Origin: Aquidulcibacter paucihalophilus
GTDB taxonomy: Bacteria > Pseudomonadota > Alphaproteobacteria > Caulobacterales > Aquidulcibacteraceae
Reading direction: 5' to 3'
Assembly (NCBI RefSeq): GCF_002105465.1
Contig: NZ_NCSQ01000174.1
Coordinates: forward strand, 28,793-92,792
Length of the DNA: 64,000 bases
This document shows, piece after piece, positions 37,167 to 45,440 of the stretch (the first letter of the stretch is position 1; each line of letters begins with the position of its first letter). Under the pieces are notes generated by a model that did not search any database, had not been told where the DNA came from, and saw only the letters and a list, made by a program, of their open reading frames with translations. The position numbers and the translations under genes are program-made.

Positions 37167-38869
37167 TGCACAGCCTGCTGGCACGCCAGATCGAACAATG
37201 CACTGATCAAAATGGGATTTTGGATCAGGAGCGTCTCTATGCTCTGATCTCATCAGCCTATGATGATGATGCACGTGCGCGCCATCGCCTTGAACGCTCT
37301 ATCACCTTGATGTCAGAAGAAATGGCGGAGTTGAACGCGCAAATTGCGCTAGAAGCCCGCCAAACCTTAACGCGCTATATTCTTGAATCGCGTGATGCTT
37401 TGATCACGTTGGACGCAGATAATCAGATTTTGCTGATGAACCATGCTGCGGCCCAAGCCTTTGGCGTCGAAGATGCGCGCGCGGTGGCCGGCAACCCTAT
37501 CGCGCGCTTCATCGATCCAGCCCACCTCAATGAAGGCCAGGTCTGCACCTTCAATGGTCGCCATTGCGCCGGCCATGACGTGCCGATTTCGGCGACCTTC
37601 AGCTTGGGGACGGTTGACGGCACCGCCTTCCGCATCATCGCCCTGCGCGATGAGACCGAACGGCGCGCGCGCGAAGAAGCGCTCGAAATTGCCAAGCAAA
37701 CAGCTGAGCATGCCAATGAAGCCAAATCGAGCTTCCTGGCGATGATGAGCCATGAATTGCGCACGCCCTTGAACGCCTTGTTAGGCTCAGCCGAACTGAT
37801 GGCGCGCACCAAACTGGATGATACCCAAGCCAATTATGTGCGCATGTTCAACGAAGCCGGTCGCTTGATGATGGCGATGGTCAATGACGTGTTGGATTAT
37901 GCCAAGATTGAAGCAGGCCAGCTTGAAATCGAAAAACATCCGACCAGCTTGAAGCAATTGGCGCGTGAGTTAGAGACCCTTTGGGGTCCTCATGCGGCGT
38001 CAAAAGGCCTCTATCTCAAGATCGACACCTCCCAGTTGGACTGGGACATGGTGATTGGCGACCCCACCCGCCTGCGTCAGATCGTGTTTAACTTGGTCTC
38101 CAATGCGGTGAAATTTACCGTTTCGGGTGGCGTCACAATCCGGTTGACCAGCGTTACTCAGGGGCGGGAATGCCGCGTGGGCATTGAGGTTGGGGATACG
38201 GGCGTCGGCATCCCCTTGGACCGTCAAGACTCCATTTTCAAAGCCTTTATCCAGGCCGATAGCACCATCACGCGCCGCTTTGGCGGCACAGGCTTGGGCC
38301 TCGCAATTGCCAAGTCCTTGGCCCAACAGATGCAAGGCGATCTGACCCTTGCCTCAACACCGGGCAAAGGCTCCGTCTTCTTATTCGAGGCGCGGTTTGA
38401 AGCGACGCTCGAACAGGAAGATGCTATTTTAGAAACGGCTGGGGAGAGCGAGATTAGTCGGCCCCTCCAAGTCTTGGCCGTCGATGATAATGCGCTTAAC
38501 CGGCAAATTCTCGCAGCAATGCTGGACCTCTGGCCAGTCCGCACCATGTGGGCAACCAATGGTGTCGAGGCGCTGGAAGCGATGGAATTGCAGGCCTTCG
38601 ATGTCGTCTTAATGGACGTGCAAATGCCCATCATGGACGGCATGACCGCAACGCGGCGGGTCCGTGAAGGTCATGGCCTCAATCGCAATACCCCCATCGT
38701 CGCCTTGACCGCGAATGCGCGCAAGGAAGATCGCGACCAGTGCATGGCCGCTGGCATGACCGATTTCGTGACCAAACCCATCAGCGCCGAAGCCCTCGCC
38801 AATGCCCTGATGCGGGCAACGCAAATGAGCGAAGGGTCTGATCATCGCGACGAAGCGATTGTTGCCTAA
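37166..38869 (+). CDS. Soluble PAS hybrid histidine kinase (FIST partner)
   Basis: A 567-residue kinase without membrane spans. An N-terminal helical region (about 1-70) is followed by a PAS-like domain (about 70-165, SRDALITLDADNQILLMNHA). A HisKA domain has [17 protein letters not shown] (His near 195). HATPase motifs are NLVSNAVKF, DTGVGIP and GGTGLGLAIA, and a receiver domain has DVVLMDVQMPIMDG (Asp near 480). It begins on the last base of the FIST gene stop codon, so synthesis is coupled. The FIST protein probably supplies the signal. No output protein with a DNA-binding domain is adjacent; the phosphoryl route is unknown. Confidence 0.93.
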   Translation: MHSLLARQIEQCTDQNGILDQERLYALISSAYDDDARARHRLERSITLMSEEMAELNAQIALEARQTLTRYILESRDALITLDADNQILLMNHAAAQAFGVEDARAVAGNPIARFIDPAHLNEGQVCTFNGRHCAGHDVPISATFSLGTVDGTAFRIIALRDETERRAREEALEIAKQTAEHANEAKSSFLAMMSHELRTPLNALLGSAELMARTKLDDTQANYVRMFNEAGRLMMAMVNDVLDYAKIEAGQLEIEKHPTSLKQLARELETLWGPHAASKGLYLKIDTSQLDWDMVIGDPTRLRQIVFNLVSNAVKFTVSGGVTIRLTSVTQGRECRVGIEVGDTGVGIPLDRQDSIFKAFIQADSTITRRFGGTGLGLAIAKSLAQQMQGDLTLASTPGKGSVFLFEARFEATLEQEDAILETAGESEISRPLQVLAVDDNALNRQILAAMLDLWPVRTMWATNGVEALEAMELQAFDVVLMDVQMPIMDGMTATRRVREGHGLNRNTPIVALTANARKEDRDQCMAAGMTDFVTKPISAEALANALMRATQMSEGSDHRDEAIVA

Positions 38870-38968
38870 TTCCCAGCCCAGAAGAAGCACCCCAAAAGCT
38901 TGAACGCCTTTTGCGGGCGCTCTAGACCTAGAGTCGCCGGATGGCTTTTTGCAAATTGGGGGCATAAC

Positions 38969-41728
38969 ATGTTCAAATCTCGCTTGATGCTGGCCTTAAT
39001 CGCCACAACAGCCCTCATGCCTGCGGCAGGCTTTGCCCAAAGCCAGGCCATCCCGCATGAGGAGCTCGGGGCCGTCGGCACGGTCCCGCCTGTGCCTGCT
39101 GATTTTTACTGGCCCGGTGCCAATTACGACCCGGCCGTCCCGTCCCCCAAAAGCGTCTTGGGCTATCAGATTGGCGAAGCAATCACGCCCCACGCCCAGA
39201 TCATTCGCTATTTTGAAGCGCTGGCCGCCCATGCGCCCGATCAAATGAAGATATTCGACTATGGCCGGTCGTGGCAGGGCAAGCGCTTAATCTATGCAGC
39301 CATCGGTAGCCCCGACAAAATTGCTAAACTCGACGCCATCCAAGCGGATGCGCAAAAGCTTGCCGATCCGCGTAAACTGGCTGCCGGCGAAGCCGAAGCC
39401 ATTATCGCGCGCCACCCCGCTGTCGTCTGGCTTGCCTATTCGGTCCATGGCGACGAGATTGGACCGGCTGATTCTGCCCTCCAACTTGCCTATCACTTGT
39501 TGGCCGCGCGCGGCGACCCGCGCATGGCAGAGATCAAGCGCAATACACTGATCATCCTTGTGCCCATCCAAAATCCCGATGGCCGTGATCGCTTTATCGG
39601 CACCAATTTGGGTGGCACTGGCATGATCCCCAATGGTGATCCTCTTTCGGCTGAGCGCGACCAGCCTTGGCCCGGTGGGCGCGTCAATCACATGCAATTT
39701 GACCTCAACCGCGACTGGTTTGCGCTTACCCAGCCTGAGACGCGGGGGCACACGGCGGCGATCTTGAACTATTTCCCAGTCGTTATGGTTGATAGCCATG
39801 AGATGGGCAGCGACCGCAGCTTCTTCTTCCCGCCCGAAGCCCAGCCGATCAATCCTCATGTGACGGGTGAGCAACTCGCCCTGAAAAATCTCTTGGGTCA
39901 GAATAATGGTCGCTGGTTTGACAAATTCGGCCTGCCCTATTTCACCCGTGAGAGCTATGACCTCTTCTATCCGGGCTATGGTGACGGGTGGCCGACGGCC
40001 CAAGGCACAATCTCCATGACGTTTGAGCAGGGCTCTTCCCGTGGCATGGTGGCGAAACGGTCGGACGGCAGCCAATTTACTTTCCGCGACACCGTCAAAA
40101 GCCAATTCATCGCCGTCCTGTCGACCATCGAAGTGGCTGCGCGTGAGCGCGGGCGCTTTGTGCGTTCCTTCTACGAGTTCCGCCGCTCGGCTATTGCCGA
40201 GGGGAAGAGCGAGGCGGTGAAATCCTATATCCTGCCAACCCAGACCGACCAGTCCAGCACCGACAAATTGGCTGCTTTGCTCTCCCGACAGGGCATTGAG
40301 GTCAATCGCAGCACGACCAATTTCACCGCGTGTGGCCGTACCTTTGCAGCTGGCTCCTATGTCATTTCAGCCGCACAGCCCACCAAGCGCTTGATCCGTA
40401 ACTTGTTGGAGCCTGATACGGCGATGGAGGCAAGCTTTGTCGCCGAACAGCAGCGCCGGCGGCGCGCGGGCCTTGGGGATCAGATTTATGATGTGACGGG
40501 CTGGTCGTTGCCCTTCCTTTATAATGTCGAGACAGTCGGTTGCGCTACCGATCCCAGCGTGGCGAGCCAGAAGGCAAGCACCGCCATGATCCAGCCCGGC
40601 CAAGTCATCAATCCTGATGCACAAGTCGCCTTTGTGGCGGCCTCGGGCTCAACCGCCACCTCCCGCTTTATGGCCAAGGCGCTGCAGCGCGGCCTGACAA
40701 TTCGTAAGATGGAAGAAGCCTTCACCTTGGACGGCAAAGCCTATCCCGCAGGCAGTTTGGTGGTCACGCGCAGCGAGAATGAAGCAGACCTCACCAACCA
40801 GCTTTCAAGCCTTGCTGCCGAGACGGGTGCCATTCTGACAGGCTTTAATTCGTCTTGGGTCACCGATGGACCCAGCCTAGGCTCAGACAAAGCGGTCAAA
40901 TTGCGTAACCCGCGTATCCTGTTGGCCTGGGACAGCCCGACAGACCGCAATTCGGCCGGGGCGACACGTTATGTTCTAGAACGCAAGTTTGGCGTGCCCG
41001 TCACCCCCGTACGGATTCGGCGTTTGGCGAGCCAGCCCTTGAGCGCCTATGATGTGATTATCCTACCCGATGGCGAAGGCAGCTACGGGGCGGCTTTGGG
41101 TGAAGCCGGTGCCCGCAATCTACGTAACTTCGTGCAAAATGGCGGGGTCCTGATCTCGCTTGGCACTGCGACGGGCTGGCTGGCAGAGCCGGATGTCGAT
41201 CTCATCGGCTTGCGCCGCGAGCAGGCAACCGTGACCGAGGCGGAAGCGCGCGCCCGCCTGCCTGAGCCCAAGGTCAAGCCGGGAGCCTCTGGCGTCGAGG
41301 GGATCAATTTTCCCGATGAAACGACCTATAAGCAAGCCATTGTGGAAACCAGCCGCGATCCCACCGAACTGGATGGCGCCATCCTGCGTGGCGAAACCGC
41401 CAAGGATCATTGGCTAACGGCCGGGATTGCGCCGCGACTGTATATGATGGTGGCGGGTTCAGACATCTACCGTCCGCTGACTGCTGATGTGGGCGACAAT
41501 GTCGTGCGCTTTGCCGGGCCAGACCAGATCAAAGCGAGCGGGATTGTGTGGGATGATATTGGCCGTCAATTGGCGTTCAAACCTGCCCTGGCCGTTCAGT
41601 CGCGGGGGCGCGGCTATGTCGTCGCTTTCACCATAGACCCCACGTATCGCGGCATGGCCGATGGCCTCGATTCACTGGTTATGAACGCCATCTATTTCAG
41701 CGCCGCGCGAGCCCGTCCGGTGCGGTGA
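38969..41728 (+). CDS. Secreted M14-family zinc carboxypeptidase-like protein
   Basis: A 919-residue exported protein with signal peptide (MFKSRLMLALIATTALMPAA, cleavage near GFAQ). The M14 peptidase domain (about residues 60-400) has the zinc pair in SVHGDEIGPAD (HxxE), substrate-binding FDLNRDWF, the third zinc ligand in DSHEMGSD, and the catalytic Glu in SMTFEQGSSRG. A long C-terminal region follows with a class I amidotransferase-like (ThuA/DUF4350-type) fold, for example ILLAWDSPTD and NGGVLISLGTATGW. The ATG at 38969 has GGGGG seven bases upstream; the frame open before it has no signal peptide. It probably trims peptides in the periplasm or outside the cell. Confidence 0.9.
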   Translation: MFKSRLMLALIATTALMPAAGFAQSQAIPHEELGAVGTVPPVPADFYWPGANYDPAVPSPKSVLGYQIGEAITPHAQIIRYFEALAAHAPDQMKIFDYGRSWQGKRLIYAAIGSPDKIAKLDAIQADAQKLADPRKLAAGEAEAIIARHPAVVWLAYSVHGDEIGPADSALQLAYHLLAARGDPRMAEIKRNTLIILVPIQNPDGRDRFIGTNLGGTGMIPNGDPLSAERDQPWPGGRVNHMQFDLNRDWFALTQPETRGHTAAILNYFPVVMVDSHEMGSDRSFFFPPEAQPINPHVTGEQLALKNLLGQNNGRWFDKFGLPYFTRESYDLFYPGYGDGWPTAQGTISMTFEQGSSRGMVAKRSDGSQFTFRDTVKSQFIAVLSTIEVAARERGRFVRSFYEFRRSAIAEGKSEAVKSYILPTQTDQSSTDKLAALLSRQGIEVNRSTTNFTACGRTFAAGSYVISAAQPTKRLIRNLLEPDTAMEASFVAEQQRRRRAGLGDQIYDVTGWSLPFLYNVETVGCATDPSVASQKASTAMIQPGQVINPDAQVAFVAASGSTATSRFMAKALQRGLTIRKMEEAFTLDGKAYPAGSLVVTRSENEADLTNQLSSLAAETGAILTGFNSSWVTDGPSLGSDKAVKLRNPRILLAWDSPTDRNSAGATRYVLERKFGVPVTPVRIRRLASQPLSAYDVIILPDGEGSYGAALGEAGARNLRNFVQNGGVLISLGTATGWLAEPDVDLIGLRREQATVTEAEARARLPEPKVKPGASGVEGINFPDETTYKQAIVETSRDPTELDGAILRGETAKDHWLTAGIAPRLYMMVAGSDIYRPLTADVGDNVVRFAGPDQIKASGIVWDDIGRQLAFKPALAVQSRGRGYVVAFTIDPTYRGMADGLDSLVMNAIYFSAARARPVR

Positions 41729-41970
41729 GGCTTTTAAAAGCTTGGTATCTCCGATGGCGCAGCCAATCGGGGATGCTAATCTATGGCCTTTGGTGCAGGC
41801 AGGGCCTGCACCAAAACCTTTCAGATGGCACTCTCCATTCCTCGTGCACGAGGGGTCGAAGATGACGGTCCACCTGAGCAACAGTGGAGGGCATAGCCCC
41901 CCTCGCAACTCACACATCATCGGCGCTGACTCTCTTTCAACTCTACCCAAAAAAGCCGCTTGACAGGGAT
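41729..41970. other. Non-coding stretch before the gntR operon
   Basis: No gene is seen in about 240 bases. It contains a 12-base-pair hairpin (41790-41816, listed separately), a perfect 14-base palindrome CCTCGTGCACGAGG at 41840-41853, and the start of the gntR promoter. A weak 73-codon frame here has no supporting signals. Confidence 0.5.
41790..41816 (+). terminator. Strong hairpin, possible terminator of the M14 peptidase gene
   Basis: Perfect 12-base-pair arms (TTTGGTGCAGGC 41790-41801, GCCTGCACCAAA 41805-41816) flank a three-base loop. The following bases are ACCTTTC, a poor T-run, so termination is plausible but not certain. It is 61 bases after the M14 stop. Confidence 0.5.
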
Positions 41971-41994
41971 GGTGTATTACTATACCAACACACC
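41960..41994 (+). promoter_or_regulatory. GntR operon promoter and operator
   Basis: TTGACA lies at 41960-41965 and a TATACC box at 41981-41986 (15-base spacing; TACCAA at 17 is an alternative). Over them lies a dyad with a GTAT-N4-ATAC core (41974-41985), bordered by TGGT/ACCA and by GGTGT/ACACC. This is the arrangement expected for autorepression by the GntR/YtrA-type regulator encoded at 42037. Confidence 0.6.
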
Positions 41995-42036
41995 AGAACG
42001 CTAGAACAGCAAGTTCTGGCTTAATGGGAGTTGTCT

Positions 42037-42402
42037 ATGACGCAAGCTTGGCGCGACGATCAACCCATCTGGCGGCAGATCAAGGACCGGGTCCTGTCTG
42101 CCATTCTGGATGGCGGTATAAAGGAAGGAGAGCCTTTGCCGTCTGTTCGGCAAGTCGCTTTAGACCTCCAAGTAAATCCACTGACGGTGTCGAAGGCCTA
42201 TCAAGAATTGGCCGATGATGGTCTGGTTGAACGTCGACGGGGGCTCGGCATGTTTGTGATCGATGGCGCGCGCAAAGGCTTAAGCGCCAGCGAACGCACG
42301 ACCTTCCTCAAGGAAGAATGGCCGGTCGTGGTCACACGGATCAAGCGCTTGGGCTTAAGCGTGCAGGAATTGCTGAAAGATGTTGAGGGGAATGGGCAAT
42401 GA
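42037..42402 (+). CDS. GntR family regulator, YtrA type
   Basis: A 121-residue regulator: a winged helix-turn-helix (about residues 8-75, PIWRQIKDRVLSAILDG and LPSVRQVALDLQVNPLTVSKAYQEL) followed by only a short helical tail, as in the YtrA subgroup. YtrA-type proteins repress ABC transporter operons that often respond to cell-envelope stress. The start ATG at 42037 has GGGAG six bases upstream. It is first of four genes (gntR, ATPase, small membrane protein, permease), overlaps the next by four bases, and has an operator over its own promoter. Confidence 0.93.
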   Translation: MTQAWRDDQPIWRQIKDRVLSAILDGGIKEGEPLPSVRQVALDLQVNPLTVSKAYQELADDGLVERRRGLGMFVIDGARKGLSASERTTFLKEEWPVVVTRIKRLGLSVQELLKDVEGNGQ

Positions 42403-43247
42403 CGGAAGTATTGATTTCGGCCAAGGGCTTGGCGAAAAACTACGGCAAAAAGCAAGCGCTGAAGCCTACCAACCTCGAGATCCCAGCGGGCCGCATCGTT
42501 GGCGTCATTGGGGCCAATGGTGCCGGTAAGTCCACCTTGCTCAACTGCCTGCTCGGTTTGTCTGACTATCAAGGTGATCTGCAAGTCATGGGGATGAACC
42601 CTTTGATGCAACGGGCCGCTTTGATGGAGCAAGTCTGCTTCATCGCCGATGTCGCCACCCTGCCCCGCTGGGCCAAAGTCGCGGATCTGCTGGATTGGGT
42701 CGCAGGGCTGCACCCAAAGTTTGACCAAGCCAAAGCTGTGGCCCGCCTCAAAACCACGACCGTTCAATTGGACTCTAAGGTCAAGTCGCTCTCGAAGGGC
42801 ATGATTGTGCAAGTCCATTTGGCGATTGCCCTGGCGATTGATGCGCGCATTTTGGTTCTGGACGAGCCCACGCTTGGCCTCGATATCGTCAATCGCCGCG
42901 GCTTCTATGATGCAATTTTGTCGGACTTCTTTGACGAAACCCGCACGGTGATCATCACAACCCACCAAGTCGATGAAGTCGAACCCATCTTAAGCCATGC
43001 GATTTTCATTCGTGATGGCGCAGTTACGCTCGATGCCTCGATGGACGTCATTGCGGAGCGCTTTTTGGCCGTCGATGTCCTCGACACCCAAAAGGCCGAC
43101 GCAGAAGCCCTGCGTCCCCTTTATGGTCGCTCGCTGCTTGGACGCACCACTTATGTGTTCGACGGCGTTCCCGCCGACCGCTTGAAGGCTTTTGGCGAAC
43201 CGCGTCGAGTTGGCCTCGCCGATTTGTTTGTTGCTTTGGCACAATAG
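42399..43247 (+). CDS. ABC transporter ATP-binding protein
   Basis: A 282-residue ATPase with Walker A GANGAGKST (about residue 40) and Walker B ILVLDEPTLGLD (about 153). The signature region SLSKGMIVQVHLAIALA carries SKGM in place of SGGQ, which is common in this drug/peptide export class. The C-terminal part (VLDTQKADAEALRPLYG...) is an accessory domain. It works with the permease at 43544. It overlaps gntR by four bases (ATGA), with GAGGGG upstream of the start. The substrate is unknown; bacitracin-like or envelope-stress export is a guess from the YtrA regulator. Confidence 0.92.
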   Translation: MTEVLISAKGLAKNYGKKQALKPTNLEIPAGRIVGVIGANGAGKSTLLNCLLGLSDYQGDLQVMGMNPLMQRAALMEQVCFIADVATLPRWAKVADLLDWVAGLHPKFDQAKAVARLKTTTVQLDSKVKSLSKGMIVQVHLAIALAIDARILVLDEPTLGLDIVNRRGFYDAILSDFFDETRTVIITTHQVDEVEPILSHAIFIRDGAVTLDASMDVIAERFLAVDVLDTQKADAEALRPLYGRSLLGRTTYVFDGVPADRLKAFGEPRRVGLADLFVALAQ

Positions 43248-43253
43248 GGGGAG

Positions 43254-43547
43254 ATGATGATTACAGGTTTACTCTTTACCTTAGCCCAACGTCAGGCACC
43301 GGCCGAAGGCCGACCCTTTCCAGGCAAAGCTGCAAACGCTTCCGGCACAGGTGCCAACCGCAGCTTAGCGCCCGCCAGTGGCGACATTGTCGTCAAACTG
43401 GCCCGCACATCCGGTTTCGTACTGGCGCTGGTTGGTCTCGTCCTCTTAGGGGCTGGTGGCGTCGAATGGTCGTTTGACCCCGCCTCTGGCCTGAATATTC
43501 AAACCGCTGTTATCAGCTTTACCCTTCCTGCGGGAGTGTTCTCATGA
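43254..43547 (+). CDS. Unrecognised small membrane protein of the ABC operon
   Basis: A 97-residue protein with a polar N-terminal third (AQRQAPAEGRPFPGKAANAS), one clear membrane span (about residues 53-71, GFVLALVGLVLLGAGGVEW), and a short outer tail ending VISFTLPAGVFS. It is encoded between the ATPase and the permease, overlapping the permease by four bases, and has AGGGGGAG as ribosome-binding site. It looks like a subunit of the transporter complex, but no family is recognised. Confidence 0.7.
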   Translation: MMITGLLFTLAQRQAPAEGRPFPGKAANASGTGANRSLAPASGDIVVKLARTSGFVLALVGLVLLGAGGVEWSFDPASGLNIQTAVISFTLPAGVFS

Positions 43548-44602
43548 ACAAGTTTTTGACCCTCATTCGGCGGGATATGGCCGATAATCGTGGTGCCTTG
43601 GTCATCACCCCCATCGTGATCGCAGCGATCCTGCTTGTGGTAACAACCTTTGCGACCCTGACCGGCAATGCCCGCTTTGGCTTTGACCCTGAGGATTTTG
43701 CCACCCGACAACAACATCAAGGTGTCCAAGCTGGGGTGATCGTTGATACTGGCGAGGGCACAGCGACCGTCAAACGCAGCCCAGATGGAACAATCACCAT
43801 CACCAGCCCCGATGGCGAAACCAAAACCTTGGACCAAACAATTGATCCAAAGGCAAAGGCGGGCCTTGAAGCCATTCTTCCTGTCGGCACGGCAGCAGCA
43901 GCGGCCTTTCCCTTGGCAATCGCATTGATCTCGATCCTGTTTGTGCTCGCAGGAGCGCTTCATGACGAGCGAAAGGATCGCACCATCTTATTCTGGAAAT
44001 CCATGCCGGTGAGCGATCTTCAGACCACCAGTGCTAAGCTTGTCTCCATCGTGGGGGTTGGGTTGTTCTTCGCTTTTGCTGTGACGATTGTCTTGCACAT
44101 TGCCATCACGGGCCTTGCGGTTGCAACCATCGGCAATGTTGGGATCACCGGCATCAGCGCGGCAACCATCTTCCTCAATGCTACGAAATTGTGGACGGTT
44201 CTGGCGGTTGGACTCTTGATCTATATTGGCTGGGCTTTGCCGGTTTATGGCTGGGTCACCATGGTCAGCGCTTGGGCCCCCAAAATGCCCTTCGTCGCAG
44301 CCTTTGCCCCCCTGTTCGTGGTCCCCCTGGTCTATATGGCTATTGCCTATCGCGGTGATGATGATGACAAGGTCCTCAACGCTCTGTGGGAACCTGTTGG
44401 CCGTCTCATCGGAGAGCCAATGACCAATGGCATAGGTCGTATGGTTGAGCCTAGCAGCGAGCATATCCCCACCATCCCCGTCGCTGAGGTGCTGGCACAT
44501 TTATCGAATAGTTTGGCAGAGCCCAGCTTCTGGATTGGCTTGGTAGTAGCCGGTGCCTTCACCTATGCCGCCAGCGAGATCCGCCGCCGCCGAGCCTTGT
44601 AA
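43544..44602 (+). CDS. ABC-2-type permease
   Basis: A 352-residue membrane protein with six or seven spans. The first (about residues 18-38) is followed by an extended loop of about 80 residues rich in Gly/Asp/Thr (RQQHQGVQAGVIVDTGEGTA), then spans from about residue 112 onward with ILFVLAGALHDERKDRTILFWKSMPVSD. That ERKDRTILFWKSMPVS motif is typical of ABC-2 export permeases. The large N-terminal loop may lie outside the cytoplasmic membrane. It is the last gene of the gntR operon and is followed by an intrinsic terminator. Confidence 0.88.
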   Translation: MNKFLTLIRRDMADNRGALVITPIVIAAILLVVTTFATLTGNARFGFDPEDFATRQQHQGVQAGVIVDTGEGTATVKRSPDGTITITSPDGETKTLDQTIDPKAKAGLEAILPVGTAAAAAFPLAIALISILFVLAGALHDERKDRTILFWKSMPVSDLQTTSAKLVSIVGVGLFFAFAVTIVLHIAITGLAVATIGNVGITGISAATIFLNATKLWTVLAVGLLIYIGWALPVYGWVTMVSAWAPKMPFVAAFAPLFVVPLVYMAIAYRGDDDDKVLNALWEPVGRLIGEPMTNGIGRMVEPSSEHIPTIPVAEVLAHLSNSLAEPSFWIGLVVAGAFTYAASEIRRRRAL

Positions 44603-44627
44603 GGCCAGATAAGCCAGCGCACAGATG

Positions 44628-44662
44628 GGGCCATCGACCGCGTGTCGGTGGCCCTTTTTTAT
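44628..44662 (+). terminator. Intrinsic terminator of the gntR-ABC operon
   Basis: GGGCCATCGAC (44628-44638) pairs with GTCGGTGGCCC (44644-44654) in an 11-pair stem (one G-U) with a five-base loop, followed directly by six T residues. It closes the operon 26 bases after the permease stop. Confidence 0.85.
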
Positions 44663-44685
44663 TCCTTTGACATGGGACCACCCCT

Positions 44686-45387
44686 ATGACCACACGGCAG
44701 CAGTTCTGGACGCTCGCACGGCTAACCGGCCTCCTCCTCCTGATAGTGACCCTTACCCATATGGCCGGGTTTCAAATTGCCAGTCGCTTTGTGATAGCCG
44801 GTGACTTTGCCGCCACGAGCGCGAAGATTGCTCAAAACGAAGGCCTCTATCGTCTCGCGCTGCTCAGCTATGGGGCCTCGAGCCTCTTGAGCGTCGGGCT
44901 TGCCGTCACCTTCGCCCTGTGGATCGCACCTTTTAGCCCCCTGGCTGCGGGGCTCGTTCTAGGTTGGCGTCTGTTTGAAGCCATTTGCGCGACTGTGGCT
45001 TGGGCCATCCGCTTTGCCATGGTCGACAATCAGATAACACCCAATCTTTTAAGACAGCCGGGGGCCGAGGCCTTGCACCAGGTGTTGCGCAATGTTTCCA
45101 ATGCAGCTTTTGACCTAGGGGCGATGGGATTGGCTTTCGCGACTTTGATTGGCTTTTTTATCTTGTTTCGAGCCCGTCTCTTGCCACGCCTTCTTTCCGC
45201 CATAGCCATTGTGGGTGCCACGCTCATTCTGGGAAGTTCAATCGTAACCCTTGGATGGCCAGACACGCCCATCCAAAGCTCGATGGCTTTCGCGGTCACC
45301 TTGTTGAGCAATTTAGGGATTGGCGTTTGGCTGTTGGTTCGGGGCGACCGGTCGCAGCAAGCCAAATTGCTGGCACAACAGGCTTGA
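44686..45387 (+). CDS. DUF4386 membrane protein
   Basis: A 233-residue protein with six spans (near residues 12-30, 60-80, 88-105, 142-162, 168-188, 195-215). The DUF4386 features are HMAGFQIASRFVIAGDF in the first loop, YGASSLLSVGLAVTFALW, and LGWRLFEAICATVAWAIRF. The function of the family is unknown. It is a separate unit just after the operon terminator, and lies 53 bases before astB, with which it may share a transcript. Confidence 0.85.
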   Translation: MTTRQQFWTLARLTGLLLLIVTLTHMAGFQIASRFVIAGDFAATSAKIAQNEGLYRLALLSYGASSLLSVGLAVTFALWIAPFSPLAAGLVLGWRLFEAICATVAWAIRFAMVDNQITPNLLRQPGAEALHQVLRNVSNAAFDLGAMGLAFATLIGFFILFRARLLPRLLSAIAIVGATLILGSSIVTLGWPDTPIQSSMAFAVTLLSNLGIGVWLLVRGDRSQQAKLLAQQA

Positions 45388-45440
45388 CACCAAAGCCTAT
45401 GTCTATAGCCCGTGATGGAAACACCTCACGGGGGTCGGTC

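Noticed and set aside
41742..41963. 73-codon plus-strand frame before gntR
   Set aside because: It runs across the hairpin and palindrome with no ribosome-binding site and an implausible sequence.
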